From assembly GCF_009711165.2 (NCBI RefSeq), contig NZ_WMID02000023.1, positions 18,672 through 82,671 of the forward strand: 64,000 nucleotides of DNA, given 5' to 3'. The translations under genes were made by a program, and so were the position numbers. Under the pieces are notes generated by a model. That model did no database searches. It was not told the DNA's origin and saw only the letters and a list, made by a program, of their open reading frames with translations. The stretch is from Flavobacterium sp. MC2016-06 (GTDB taxonomy: Bacteria; Bacteroidota; Bacteroidia; Flavobacteriales; Flavobacteriaceae). Below, piece after piece: positions 53,637 through 62,169 of this stretch (positions are counted from its first letter, which is position 1; each line of letters opens with the position of its first letter).

Positions 53637-54461
53637 ATGGCAAACGTTAAAGTTAAAAAAGAAAGCACTTCAAATGGAGGAGGAATGATTACTGGGATCA
53701 TTATTGTAGCGTGTATTTTAGTTGGGGTGTTTATTTGGAAAGTAATCATGGGGGATTCTTCTAACTTCGAGGGAGGTAATCCAGAAACAGGTCATCCGAT
53801 CAATACATTAGGTCAAGTATATAAAGGAGGTTTCATTGTACCAGTATTATTAGGTATGTTTTTAATGGTTGTTGTTTTTTCTATTGAAAGATTTATCGTT
53901 ATCGGGAAAGCTGCAGGAAAAGCTAACTTAGATGCGTTTATGAAAAATGTACAAGGAAGTATCAAAGAAGGAAACATCGAGGCTGCTATCGCTTCATGTG
54001 ACAAACAACAAGGTTCAGTTGCAAATGCGATTAAATCTGCTTTGGTAAAATACCAAGACGTTAAAAAAGAAGGATTCAACAGTGAAGAAGCTGCTGAAGT
54101 AATCCACAAAGAAATCGAAGAGGCTACTTCATTAGAAATGCCAATGTTAGAAAAAAATATGACTATTATTTCTACTTTAGTATCATTAGGAACTTTAGGA
54201 GGATTATTAGGAACTGTATCAGGTATGATTAAAGCGTTTGGTGCGTTAGCTTCTGCTGGAACTCCAGATCAAGCTGCTCTTGCAACAGGTATCTCTGAAG
54301 CACTTATCAACACTGCAACAGGTATCTCTACTTCTATCTTAGCTATCGTTTCTTATAACTTCTTTACTGCTAAAATTGACGATTTAACTTACTCTATTGA
54401 TGAGGCTGGTACTACAATCGTGAATACTTACAGAAGATTCAGAGGAAGTTTGAAACAATAA
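53637..54461 (+). CDS. exbB: ExbB/TolQ-type proton channel
   Basis: A 274-residue inner-membrane protein. It has three main hydrophobic segments (about 17-38, 68-88, 185-240), with a helix-rich cytoplasmic insert between (about 105-160). The conserved MotA_ExbB region TIISTLVSLGTLGGLLGTVSGMI and TATGISTSILAIVSYNFF contains the Thr/Ser residues of the proton path. It works with ExbD and TonB to use the proton motive force for outer-membrane uptake. It is the first gene of the exb operon; the tetra-gene order exbB-exbD-exbD-tonB follows. Confidence 0.92.
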   Translation: MANVKVKKESTSNGGGMITGIIIVACILVGVFIWKVIMGDSSNFEGGNPETGHPINTLGQVYKGGFIVPVLLGMFLMVVVFSIERFIVIGKAAGKANLDAFMKNVQGSIKEGNIEAAIASCDKQQGSVANAIKSALVKYQDVKKEGFNSEEAAEVIHKEIEEATSLEMPMLEKNMTIISTLVSLGTLGGLLGTVSGMIKAFGALASAGTPDQAALATGISEALINTATGISTSILAIVSYNFFTAKIDDLTYSIDEAGTTIVNTYRRFRGSLKQ

Positions 54462-54521
54462 TTAATTTTTTGATATTACATAATTGTAAATTAATTATAT
54501 CAAAATATAAAATAAAAGAGA

Positions 54522-55148
54522 ATGGCTAAAATAAAAATGAAAAAAAAGTCAACATCGACAGATATGACTGCCATGTGTGATGTTGCGTTCCTTTTGCTTA
54601 CGTTCTTTATTTTGACCGCTACAGCTAAGGTGCCTGAAGCACTTCCTGTAGATATGCCAGCTTCACAAGTTCAAACTAAATTACCAGATTCAGATTTGGC
54701 AATTATTACAGTTGGTATTGGGAAAGATGGAAAAAGCAAAGTATTTTTTGACATTAAAGGTAGAGAGATTCGTAAAAGAACTCTTGAAGGAATGGGTGCT
54801 AAATACGGTGTAACTTTCTCAGAAGATGATAAAACTAAATTTGCACTAATGGATGACTTCGGTGTGCCAGTAGCAGGTTTGAAAGAAATCATTGGTATGA
54901 CGGCGACAGACAGAACCAAAGCAGACCAATCTGGAATTCCTTTAGATTCTTTAGATAATCAATTAAAAGATTGGCTTTTAGTTTCTAGAAGAGCGACAAT
55001 TGATCTTGATAATAAAGAATTGCAAATTGCAATAAAAGGTGATGCTAAAGAACAATATCCAAAAATCAAAAAAATTATGGATATTTTACAAGATCAGAAA
55101 ATCAACTCCTTTAACTTAGTTACAGGTACGAGAGGGAAAGACTTTTAA
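54522..55148 (+). CDS. exbD: ExbD-type biopolymer transport protein 1
   Basis: A 208-residue ExbD-family protein. A short basic N-terminus (KIKMKKKSTSTDMTAMCDVA) leads to the single TM helix (about 17-38), where Asp18 (CDVAFLLLTFF) is the proton-carrying residue. The periplasmic part carries a long insert (about 60-150) beyond the standard ExbD length of about 140. It lies 60 bases after exbB. Two ExbDs in tandem may form a heteromeric channel with one ExbB. Confidence 0.9.
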   Translation: MAKIKMKKKSTSTDMTAMCDVAFLLLTFFILTATAKVPEALPVDMPASQVQTKLPDSDLAIITVGIGKDGKSKVFFDIKGREIRKRTLEGMGAKYGVTFSEDDKTKFALMDDFGVPVAGLKEIIGMTATDRTKADQSGIPLDSLDNQLKDWLLVSRRATIDLDNKELQIAIKGDAKEQYPKIKKIMDILQDQKINSFNLVTGTRGKDF

Positions 55149-55167
55149 TTAAAAAATATACACTAAA

Positions 55168-55728
55168 ATGGCTGAATTAAATACCGGCGACGGTGGTGGC
55201 AAAGGTGGTAAAGTAAGAAGTAAAAAGCAAAACTCAAAAGTCGATTTAACGGCGATGGTAGATTTGGCATTCTTATTGATCACATTCTTTATGTTAACCA
55301 CTTCGTTGTCAAAACCTCAATCGATGGATTTGTCGCTGCCAAATAAAGATGAAGATTCTACTAAGACGAAACCGATTAAAGTAGATGAAAATCGTACAAT
55401 GACAGTGATGTTAGGGGCAGATAATAAAATGGTTTATTATATGGGGTTATTGTCAAGTCCTATTGCAGGACCTAAAGATATTGCATATGGTAAAGATGGT
55501 ATCCGAAGAGAAGTATTAGCTAGAAAGAAATCAGTATTAGCTTACTCTGCAGCTAAAGGACATCCAAAGAATGGAATCATAGTTATCATCAAACCAACTA
55601 AAAAATCAAATTACCGTAATTTGATTGATATCTTGGATGAGATGGCTATTACAGGAGTAGATACTTATGCTATTGTTCCAGAGTTCACACCTGAGGAAAC
55701 AAAATTGATAGATAAACAACCGGAGTAA
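55168..55728 (+). CDS. exbD: ExbD-type biopolymer transport protein 2
   Basis: A 186-residue second ExbD. The charged N-terminus (KVRSKKQNSKVDLTAMVDLA) is followed by a TM with the essential Asp (MVDLAFLLITFFM). The periplasmic part differs from ExbD1 (KPQSMDLSLPNKDEDSTK, ending VDTYAIVPEF). It lies 19 bases after ExbD1. It is likely to pair with the first ExbD in one complex. Which of the two is required cannot be seen from sequence. Confidence 0.9.
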   Translation: MAELNTGDGGGKGGKVRSKKQNSKVDLTAMVDLAFLLITFFMLTTSLSKPQSMDLSLPNKDEDSTKTKPIKVDENRTMTVMLGADNKMVYYMGLLSSPIAGPKDIAYGKDGIRREVLARKKSVLAYSAAKGHPKNGIIVIIKPTKKSNYRNLIDILDEMAITGVDTYAIVPEFTPEETKLIDKQPE

Positions 55729-55760
55729 TCCTAGTTTCGTCAACCTAAAAATCAAGAAAT

Positions 55761-56561
55761 ATGAAATTAGATATTATAAAAAATCAATGGCTTGATATCG
55801 TATTCGAAGGACGTAATAAGATATATGGTGCATATGAGTTAAGAAAATCGAATGGTAAAACAAATGTAAAAGCACTTGTTATTGGTTCGCTTATTTTTAG
55901 CTTTGCTGTTGCAGCACCTCTTATTGCAAGTTTCTTACCTGATTCTAATGTAGAAGAAGATAATAAAGATATTAAGATTGCAACGATAAAATTACCTCCT
56001 AAAAAAGAGGAAGTAAAACCAAACACGCCGCCACCGCCACCGCCACCGCCAAAAGTGGATCAGGTGAAATTTGTGAAACCTGTGGTTGCTAAGGCAGAAG
56101 AGGTTACTGAAGATCCACCAAAAATTGTGGAACTTAAGGACAAAAAGGTTGGTGCTGAAACTATCAAAGGAGATCCAGATGCAGTTTTAACTGTTGATGA
56201 GCCAGTAGGAAAAGGTCCTGTTGCTGAGATAGTACAAGAAGATAACAACGTTTACAACACGGCTGGTATCGAAGTAAAACCAGATTTCCCTGGAGGGATT
56301 GAAAAATTCTACAAATTCGTAGGAAATAATTACAAAACTCCAGAAGAAGAAGGTTTAAAAGGTAAAGTTTACGTTACGTTTGTAGTTGAAAAAGACGGTT
56401 CATTAACCGACATTAAAGTTTTAAGGGATATCGGTTACGGTACAGGAGCAGAAGCAATTCGTGTTCTTAAGAAATGTCCAAAATGGACTCCCGGCGAGCA
56501 AAATGGTAAAAAAGTTAGGGTACTTTACTCCCTGCCTATTACTATTCAATCTGCAGAATAA
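55761..56561 (+). CDS. tonB: TonB family energy transducer
   Basis: A 266-residue TonB. The N-terminus (NQWLDIVFEGRNKIYGAYELR) is typical of Bacteroidota TonBs, then comes one TM (about 36-55). A proline-rich linker (PPPPPPPPKVDQVKF) spans the periplasm. It is followed by ETIKGDPDAVLTVDEPVG, a block shared with the VIT protein at 19572. The C-terminal TonB domain (about 175-266) has FPGGIEKFYKFVGNNYKTPE and GKVYVTFVVEKDGSLTDIKV. It contacts TonB-dependent receptors. The next ORF overlaps its stop by one base. Confidence 0.95.
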   Translation: MKLDIIKNQWLDIVFEGRNKIYGAYELRKSNGKTNVKALVIGSLIFSFAVAAPLIASFLPDSNVEEDNKDIKIATIKLPPKKEEVKPNTPPPPPPPPKVDQVKFVKPVVAKAEEVTEDPPKIVELKDKKVGAETIKGDPDAVLTVDEPVGKGPVAEIVQEDNNVYNTAGIEVKPDFPGGIEKFYKFVGNNYKTPEEEGLKGKVYVTFVVEKDGSLTDIKVLRDIGYGTGAEAIRVLKKCPKWTPGEQNGKKVRVLYSLPITIQSAE

Positions 56562-56794
56562 TGTTAAAAGATATGCTTAATAATATTCAGAAGAAATCGC
56601 TCAAAGAGCGATTTCTTCTTGTTTTAGGAATACTGTTTTTTTTAATATATCTTGTGCTGGGTTTAATGATTATGTTTTGGAAAAAACTTCCATTAGACAT
56701 GGAGCCAAAATACAGATATGCTTTTGGTGGTTTACTAATCGTTTATTCGGGAATAAGATTTTTGAGACTAATTAATACAAGCGCAGAAGAGTGA
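56561..56794 (+). CDS. Small two-helix membrane protein downstream of tonB
   Basis: A 77-residue protein with two hydrophobic helices (about 20-36 and 47-64) and a basic N-terminus. Its start codon overlaps the tonB stop (TAATG) and its stop overlaps the next start (TGATG), so it is translationally coupled on both sides. It contains a perfect hairpin at 56591-56617 inside the coding region. I recognise no family. Conservation of such a gene in flavobacterial exb operons would argue for a Ton accessory role. Confidence 0.72.
   Translation: MLKDMLNNIQKKSLKERFLLVLGILFFLIYLVLGLMIMFWKKLPLDMEPKYRYAFGGLLIVYSGIRFLRLINTSAEE
56591..56617 (+). other. Perfect hairpin within the coding sequence after tonB
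   Basis: AAGAAATCGCTC / GAGCGATTTCTT (12 pairs, AAA loop) followed by CTTGTTTT. A hairpin followed by a weak T-rich tract, 30 bases after the tonB stop, could lower expression of the downstream genes. Confidence 0.6.
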
Positions 56795-57717
56795 TGATAA
56801 AATATAGCAGAGTTTTAGGTTTATTTGTTTTTGTTTTTTTGTTTGCCATGTGCAACCAAAAAAGTAAGAACGAAACCAATAAAGAGACAATCTTAAAAGG
56901 ATCTATAGATATTACTGTTGATGAAACAGTAAAACCTATCGTTGAAGATCAGGTAGCTGTTTTTGAAGGAACTTACTATGATGCTAAGATTTCAATTAAA
57001 GCCAAATCAGAAGCAGAGGTTATAAATGATTTATTAAATCAAAAAGCTAAAGTTGTTGTAACAACAAGAGACTTAACTCAAGAAGAAAAAAATAGATTTG
57101 AAAAAAGTAAAATCAATCCTAGAGTTACTCCTTTTGCGACAGATGCAATCGCTTTTATTTCAAATAAAAGCAATAATGATACATTAATTGCGTTGAAAAC
57201 TGTAATTGACTTTATGAATGGTAAAGCAGATCCAAGAATTAAAGGTCTTGTATTTGACAATCCAAATTCAAGTACGGTTCGTTACATGAAAGAATTGGCA
57301 AAAGTAAATGAGATTCCTAAGTCTGGTGTTTTTTCTTTTAAAACTAATGATGAAGTAATCAAATTTGTTTCTGAAAATGATGGGATGATTGGTGTTGTTG
57401 GAGTAAATTGGTTGTCACAGCCTTCTCCAAATATGACCGAGACCATTAAAAAGATAAATGTTTTAAGTGTGAAAGGATTAAACAGTGACAAATATTACAA
57501 TCCTACACAAACAGACCTAGCCTTAAAGGAATATCCTTTGGCACGTGATTTGTTTATTATAAATTGTCAAGGATATTCAGGATTGGGAATGGGCTTTGCT
57601 TCATTTGTTGCTGGAGATATTGGACAGCGAATAATTTTAAAATCTGGATTAATGCCCGTTAGAACACCAGGAAGAAAACTTAAAATTAGAAACCAAATTA
57701 TAAAAGATAAAGAATAA
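56794..57717 (+). CDS. PstS-like substrate-binding lipoprotein
   Basis: A 307-residue exported lipoprotein with lipobox LFAMC near residue 21. The body is a periplasmic-binding-like fold with PstS similarities: GSIDITVDETVKPIVEDQV, VVTTRDLTQEEKNRFE, FATDAIAFISNKSNNDTL and YPLARDLFIINCQG (the last as in phosphate-binding proteins). No ABC transporter genes are nearby, so it may not serve import. It sits in the exb operon and starts on an ATG overlapping the upstream stop; a GTG one codon earlier is also possible. Confidence 0.82.
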   Translation: MIKYSRVLGLFVFVFLFAMCNQKSKNETNKETILKGSIDITVDETVKPIVEDQVAVFEGTYYDAKISIKAKSEAEVINDLLNQKAKVVVTTRDLTQEEKNRFEKSKINPRVTPFATDAIAFISNKSNNDTLIALKTVIDFMNGKADPRIKGLVFDNPNSSTVRYMKELAKVNEIPKSGVFSFKTNDEVIKFVSENDGMIGVVGVNWLSQPSPNMTETIKKINVLSVKGLNSDKYYNPTQTDLALKEYPLARDLFIINCQGYSGLGMGFASFVAGDIGQRIILKSGLMPVRTPGRKLKIRNQIIKDKE

Positions 57718-57733
57718 ATTAATTATTATAAAG

Positions 57734-59401
57734 ATGAATAAATTTAAAATTTTTAGTCTTGCCTTAGTTGCTTCAGCTTCTGTAGCAAAAGCGCAAGATA
57801 TCAATCAAGCAAAAAAAGCAATCGATGCAGAACAATTTCAAAAAGCAAAGTCATTGCTGAAATCTATCATCAAAGCTAAACCATCTGATGGAGAAGCAGA
57901 TTTTGTTTTAGGTAATATTTACTTAAACCAAGCTATTGTTGATTCTGCTAAAATTTATTACCTAAATGGTTTAGAAGCTTCAGATAAAAAACATTTAAAC
58001 TACATTGGTTTAGGTCAATTAGATTTAGATAGTAAAAATACTGCTGGTGCTCAAGCTAATTTTGCTCTTGCTACAAAAGATATTAAGCGTAAAGATATCA
58101 ATGAATTTATTTACATCGGTAGAGCTTATATGAATTCTGTTAATCCAGATTATAAAAATGCAATAGCTGTTTTACAACGTGCACTTGCTATTGAGCCTCA
58201 AAATGCTAGTGCTTTATTAGCAATTGGAGATGCTTATTATGGTGCAAACAGCCAAAACGAAGCTTATAAAGCGTATCGCGATGCCTTTACAGCAGATAAT
58301 ACTTTATTAAGAGCTAAAATGCAATTAGGAGTTTTATTAAAAGGAGCAAAATCTTACGAAGAAGCTATTAAATCTTTTGACGAGGTTATGGCATTAGATG
58401 CAAATTATGGTCCAGTTTACAGAGAGTTAGCTGAAACTTATTACAAATGGGCAAGAAATAAACCTTCTACTTCTAAAGTTAATTTGCAAAAAGCAATCAC
58501 AAATTACGAGAAATATTTGAGTTTAACAGATTATTCTATGGACTCAAGAATGCGTCATGCAGATTTCTTAGTTTTAGTTAAAGACTTTAAAGCTCTTGAA
58601 ACTGAGGCAAATAAAATGATCGAATTAGATGGTGTTAATCCTAGAATTTTCAGATATTTAGGATATGCTGCTTATGAGAACGGAAACGTTGATGTAGCAA
58701 TTAAATCTATCGAAGATTTTATCAAAGTGCCTACAAATAAAGTAATCGGAAGAGATTATTTATACTTAGGATTATCTAAAATTAAAAAAGGAACAAGTGC
58801 TGATGGTGTTGTTGATCCAGCTGCTTTTGACGCTGGTTTAGCAGATATTAAAAAAGCAGTTGAAATGGAACCTTTAGTTGTTGAAGAATTAGCTGATTTA
58901 GGAAAAGCTTTGTTTAGCAAAAAACAATACGCACAAGCAGCTTCTGTTTTTGAACTTGGAGCAAGCAATAAAGATTCTAAAAATTACTTAGATGATAGTG
59001 TTTATTATGGTATTTCTGTTTATTACGGAAATGTAAACAAAACTACAGGTGCGCCAGATGCAGCAGCATTAGGGAATGCAGATGCTACATTTGATAAAAT
59101 TCTAGTAGCTTCCCCTACTTATGATGAGGCATATTTATACAAAGCAAGAATCAATAGATTATTAGAAAAAGATGACCTAATGGCTAAATATTACGAAGAA
59201 TATGTAAATAGAATTTCTGCAAAAGGTGCTGAAGAATTGGCTAAACCTGCTGTGAAAACTAAATTTATTGAAGCTTATAATAATATTGCTGCAGGTTATG
59301 CTAATACTGATAAAGCTAAAGCAATTGAATTTTTTAATAAAACTTTAGTTTTAGATCCAGCAAATGCTTATGCAACTCAATCTTTAAAAACTTTAAAATA
59401 A
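57734..59401 (+). CDS. Exported tetratricopeptide-repeat protein
   Basis: A 555-residue protein with a signal peptide (about 1-20, ending SVAKAQD). It is made almost entirely of TPR helices, for example GEADFVLGNIYLNQAIVDSAK, PQNASALLAIGDAYYGANSQNEAYKA and YGPVYRELAETYYKWARN-like units in series. It lies 16 bases after the PstS-like gene at the end of the exb operon. Likely a periplasmic scaffold for the Ton or binding-protein partners. A long symmetric terminator closes the operon. Confidence 0.85.
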   Translation: MNKFKIFSLALVASASVAKAQDINQAKKAIDAEQFQKAKSLLKSIIKAKPSDGEADFVLGNIYLNQAIVDSAKIYYLNGLEASDKKHLNYIGLGQLDLDSKNTAGAQANFALATKDIKRKDINEFIYIGRAYMNSVNPDYKNAIAVLQRALAIEPQNASALLAIGDAYYGANSQNEAYKAYRDAFTADNTLLRAKMQLGVLLKGAKSYEEAIKSFDEVMALDANYGPVYRELAETYYKWARNKPSTSKVNLQKAITNYEKYLSLTDYSMDSRMRHADFLVLVKDFKALETEANKMIELDGVNPRIFRYLGYAAYENGNVDVAIKSIEDFIKVPTNKVIGRDYLYLGLSKIKKGTSADGVVDPAAFDAGLADIKKAVEMEPLVVEELADLGKALFSKKQYAQAASVFELGASNKDSKNYLDDSVYYGISVYYGNVNKTTGAPDAAALGNADATFDKILVASPTYDEAYLYKARINRLLEKDDLMAKYYEEYVNRISAKGAEELAKPAVKTKFIEAYNNIAAGYANTDKAKAIEFFNKTLVLDPANAYATQSLKTLK

Positions 59402-59429
59402 TAAATTAAGTTTTTATATTTAAAATAGG

Positions 59430-59466
59430 AAACCGATAGTTCTTAAGAACTATCGGTTTTTTTGTT
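59430..59466 (+). terminator. Terminator of the exb operon
   Basis: Perfect dyad AAACCGATAGTTCTT / AAGAACTATCGGTTT with no loop bases in DNA, followed by a T-run. It overlaps the upstream part of the queE promoter. Confidence 0.88.
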
Positions 59467-59489
59467 CCGTATTTAATTGACTATCTTTG
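59461..59489 (+). promoter_or_regulatory. queE promoter
   Basis: TTTG at 59461-59464, a 17-base spacer and TATCTTTG at 59482-59489, followed by GCAC, 17 bases before the ATG at 59507. Confidence 0.65.
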
Positions 59490-59506
59490 CACTTTAAAAT
59501 AAAGTA

Positions 59507-60139
59507 ATGTTATCAAAAGAAATACAATTAGAAGTAAATAAAGGAGCAATGCTCCCTTTGATGGAAGAATTTTATACCATTCAAGGAGAAGGTTTTCATA
59601 CCGGCAGAGCTGCTTACTTTATACGAATTGGAGGTTGCGACGTAGGTTGTCACTGGTGTGATGTGAAGGAGAGTTGGAATGCCGAATTACATCCGCCAAC
59701 AAGTACAGATGTAATTGTGAAAAATGCGGCAAGTTATGCAGATACAGTTGTAATTACAGGAGGAGAACCATTGAGTTGGGATATGACACTGTTGACACAG
59801 CAATTAAAAGATGAAAATTTAAAAGTTCATATAGAAACTTCTGGAGCATATCCATTAACAGGAACTTGGGATTGGATTTGTCTGTCTCCTAAAAAAAATA
59901 AACTACCAACTCAAACTGTATACGACAATGCACATGAGTTAAAAGTAATTATTTACAACAAGCATGATTTTATCTTCGCAGAAGAACAAGCAGAGTTGGT
60001 TAATGATAATGCCATCTTGTTTCTACAGCCAGAATGGAGTAAAAAAGAAGAAATGACACCATTGATTGTTGATTATGTAATGAATAATCCAAAATGGAGA
60101 GTTTCTCTTCAAACGCACAAGTATTTAAATATACCTTAA
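59507..60139 (+). CDS. queE: 7-carboxy-7-deazaguanine synthase
   Basis: A 210-residue radical SAM enzyme that ring-contracts carboxy-tetrahydropterin to CDG in queuosine biosynthesis. The cluster motif is C-x3-C-x2-C in GCDVGCHWCDVKESW (about 43-57). TIQGEGFHTGRAAYFIRIGG precedes it, and VITGGEPLSWDM holds the SAM-binding GGEP motif. Compact length fits QueE. A strong terminator follows. queA is at 32470; the rest of the pathway is outside the window. Confidence 0.96.
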   Translation: MLSKEIQLEVNKGAMLPLMEEFYTIQGEGFHTGRAAYFIRIGGCDVGCHWCDVKESWNAELHPPTSTDVIVKNAASYADTVVITGGEPLSWDMTLLTQQLKDENLKVHIETSGAYPLTGTWDWICLSPKKNKLPTQTVYDNAHELKVIIYNKHDFIFAEEQAELVNDNAILFLQPEWSKKEEMTPLIVDYVMNNPKWRVSLQTHKYLNIP

Positions 60140-60180
60140 AACAAAAAATCTCTTCATACGAAGAGATTTTTTGTTTTTTT
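60140..60180 (+). terminator. Terminator after queE
   Basis: Stem AACAAAAAATCTCTTC / GAAGAGATTTTTTGTT, loop ATAC, followed by a T-run. It may also serve the convergent YfiT-like gene. Confidence 0.92.
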
Positions 60181-60221
60181 ATATATAGTTTACAATGTGT
60201 AAAAAAAGATAATATCTTAAG

Positions 60222-60767
60222 CTATTTCCAGTTTTTATATTTTTTCAAAGTAGTTATATGAGCTAAATGATGATTTCCATGCCAAGCATAAGTGCCCGTC
60301 ATCTGTTTTATTTTAATTTCAGAATTGTTTTCTGGATGAATAAACGATTTTTCTAAATCAAGCTCCGATAAGTTTTTCAATATAAAAGCCAGTCTAAAGT
60401 GTAAACCTTCTAATAAAAGTAAGGTTGGGTGAATCGGCATTTGTAAATCATCAGGTAATGCAGCCCATAAAACTTCATCATAAGCTTTTATTACAGGATT
60501 GTTTTCTGTCAATGCCCATTTAATTCTAATAAAACAATTCATGTGACTTTCTGCGCAATGATGAATTACTTGTCTAATAGTCCAGCCACCAGGGCGATAA
60601 GGAGTGTCTAGTTGTTCATCAGACAAATGAATAGTTTCCTGTTTTAATCTTTCAGGAAAAGAGGCAATTTCTTCAATTTTATTAGAAATATATTCCGAAG
60701 AATATGTTGATGGAGCAATGAATTTTCCAATCGGATATTTTAATTTTTCTAAATCTAATTCATTCAT
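60222..60767 (-). CDS. YfiT/DinB-type putative metal-dependent hydrolase (bacillithiol transferase-like)
   Basis: A 181-residue DinB-fold four-helix protein of the YfiT family. Metal ligands are IRQVIHHCAESHMN (His after the second helix) and YAWHGNHHLAHI (two His near the C-terminus). The start (KYPIGKFIAPSTYSSEYI) and the RPGGWTIRQVIHH block match the family closely. These enzymes are annotated as bacillithiol or thiol transferases, but the substrate here is untested. The methyltransferase gene is 19 bases upstream on the same strand. Confidence 0.88.
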   Translation of the reverse strand: MNELDLEKLKYPIGKFIAPSTYSSEYISNKIEEIASFPERLKQETIHLSDEQLDTPYRPGGWTIRQVIHHCAESHMNCFIRIKWALTENNPVIKAYDEVLWAALPDDLQMPIHPTLLLLEGLHFRLAFILKNLSELDLEKSFIHPENNSEIKIKQMTGTYAWHGNHHLAHITTLKKYKNWK

Positions 60768-60786
60768 AAAATTTGCAATTATAAGA

Positions 60787-61494
60787 TTAAATCGAAAGTT
60801 TAGCTAAATAATCATAGTGTTCGCCTTCTAAGATAAGTTCACATTTTAAACCATTTGCTATTGCGGCGTTTTGAAGCGTGTTATAATCTAAATACAGCCA
60901 ATTAAAAGGTTCTTCTTTTTCGCCTTTATAGGAAATATTAAAAACAAGTTCGCCATAATAATCATTATTAGACGGAATCCATTTTCCGCCGTCTTCATCT
61001 TCATCAAACATATAGATAATATCAGAACTATCTAATAGAATTTGGCCGCCAGGATTTAAAAGAGATTTTAATTTAGAAAGATATTGATTGCAATTCTCCA
61101 ATTTGCCAAAAATGCCAACTCCATTCATCAATAATACAATAGTATCAAATTTTTCTCCTTCAAAATTTAGAATATTTTGAACTTCAGCATTTTTTACACC
61201 TCGAAGTTTGCATGTTTCTATGGCTTTTTCAGAAATATCGATAGAAGTAACGTTCAAATTACGGTCATTTTGCAATGACAAACTATGACTTCCGGCTCCA
61301 CAACCAACATCAAGTATTTTTCCATTCGCCAATTGAAGAGCTTTTTGCTCTAGTTTAGGCATTTCATTATAAGAGCGAAATAAATAATCTACACTCATTT
61401 CGTCTTCTTCAGAAATAGAAGTTTCAGTAATGATGTTTTCAGGCGAATTATTCGTCTGAAAGTCAAACATTGCTTTTCCAAAAAGATCTTTCAT
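60787..61494 (-). CDS. Class I SAM-dependent methyltransferase
   Basis: A 235-residue methyltransferase. Motif I is GKILDVGCGAGSHSLSL (about 54-70), the acidic end of beta 2 is SIDISEKAIET, and the motif VI region follows KFDTIVLLMNGVGIFG. LNPGGQILLDSSD is the post-methylation strand motif. It probably shares a transcript with the YfiT-like gene. The substrate is unknown; a small molecule is more likely than RNA from its length. Confidence 0.88.
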   Translation of the reverse strand: MKDLFGKAMFDFQTNNSPENIITETSISEEDEMSVDYLFRSYNEMPKLEQKALQLANGKILDVGCGAGSHSLSLQNDRNLNVTSIDISEKAIETCKLRGVKNAEVQNILNFEGEKFDTIVLLMNGVGIFGKLENCNQYLSKLKSLLNPGGQILLDSSDIIYMFDEDEDGGKWIPSNNDYYGELVFNISYKGEKEEPFNWLYLDYNTLQNAAIANGLKCELILEGEHYDYLAKLSI

Positions 61495-61519
61495 CGTATT
61501 TTAGTTCAAAGTTTAGGGT

Positions 61520-61573
61520 TTCAAGTTTAAAGTTGTTTAATTTTGCAGATCAACTTTAAACTTTAAACTTGAA
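61520..61573. repeat. Inverted repeat containing the promoter and start codon of the YkgJ gene
   Basis: Left arm TTCAAGTTTAAAGTTG (61520-61535) and right arm CAACTTTAAACTTTAAACTT plus GAA (61551-61573). The 15-base loop holds TAATTTTG (61538-61545), a -7 match. The TTG start codon at 61569 is inside the right arm. Confidence 0.62.
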
Positions 61574-62063
61574 GCAGATTTTAAATAACTTAAATAAGTT
61601 AGCCAAAGATAAGCATATCGAAAACAAAAAGTATTTTGATAAGCTAAAAAAGAAGCAGCCTAAAAATTTAGACTACATCATGCAGGATTTGCATGATGCC
61701 GAGTTTAAACGAACAGATTGTTTGCAATGCGCCAATTGTTGTAAAACAACTGGGCCATTATTTACTTTGGCCGATATCGAAAGGATTTCAAAATCCTTCA
61801 GACAGAAGCCACAGCAATTTATAGATCAATATTTAAGAATTGATGAAGACAAAGATTATGTGCTTAAAAGTGTTCCTTGCACCTTTTTAGATAATGAAAA
61901 TTACTGTATGATTTATGATGTAAGGCCAAAAGCATGCAGAGAGTTCCCGCATACAGATCGAAAAAAGTTTCATCAAATTGCAGATCTCACTCTTAAAAAC
62001 GTTGCAATTTGCCCGGCAGCATTTAATATAGTCGAAGAAATGAAAAAGAAAATGCCATTGTAA
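61569..62063 (+). CDS. YkgJ family cysteine-cluster protein
   Basis: A 164-residue soluble protein with a putative Fe-S or zinc cluster: CLQCANCCKTTGP (about 51-63), PCTFLDNENYCMIYDVRPKA with a Cys on each side, then CREFPHT and AICPAAF. The basic N-terminal 40 residues (HIENKKYFDKLKKKQPKN) may bind nucleic acid. It starts at TTG 61569, as no in-frame ATG exists until 61680, within the protein, and the protein is family-like from its first residues. Function unknown; related to DUF3109 (5888). Confidence 0.82.
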   Translation: MKQILNNLNKLAKDKHIENKKYFDKLKKKQPKNLDYIMQDLHDAEFKRTDCLQCANCCKTTGPLFTLADIERISKSFRQKPQQFIDQYLRIDEDKDYVLKSVPCTFLDNENYCMIYDVRPKACREFPHTDRKKFHQIADLTLKNVAICPAAFNIVEEMKKKMPL

Positions 62064-62169
62064 AGAACTTAAATGTTTTGTAATTGTTTTTTTGAACAAT
62101 TCGTTTTCGCATTTTAAAATGTAAATTTGACTTAAAAGAGTCTATCCAATAATAATAAGAGAAGAAAAT

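Noticed and set aside
59466..59506. preQ1 riboswitch upstream of queE
   Set aside because: Only about 18 bases lie between the promoter and the ATG, too short for the aptamer, and no matching stem is seen.
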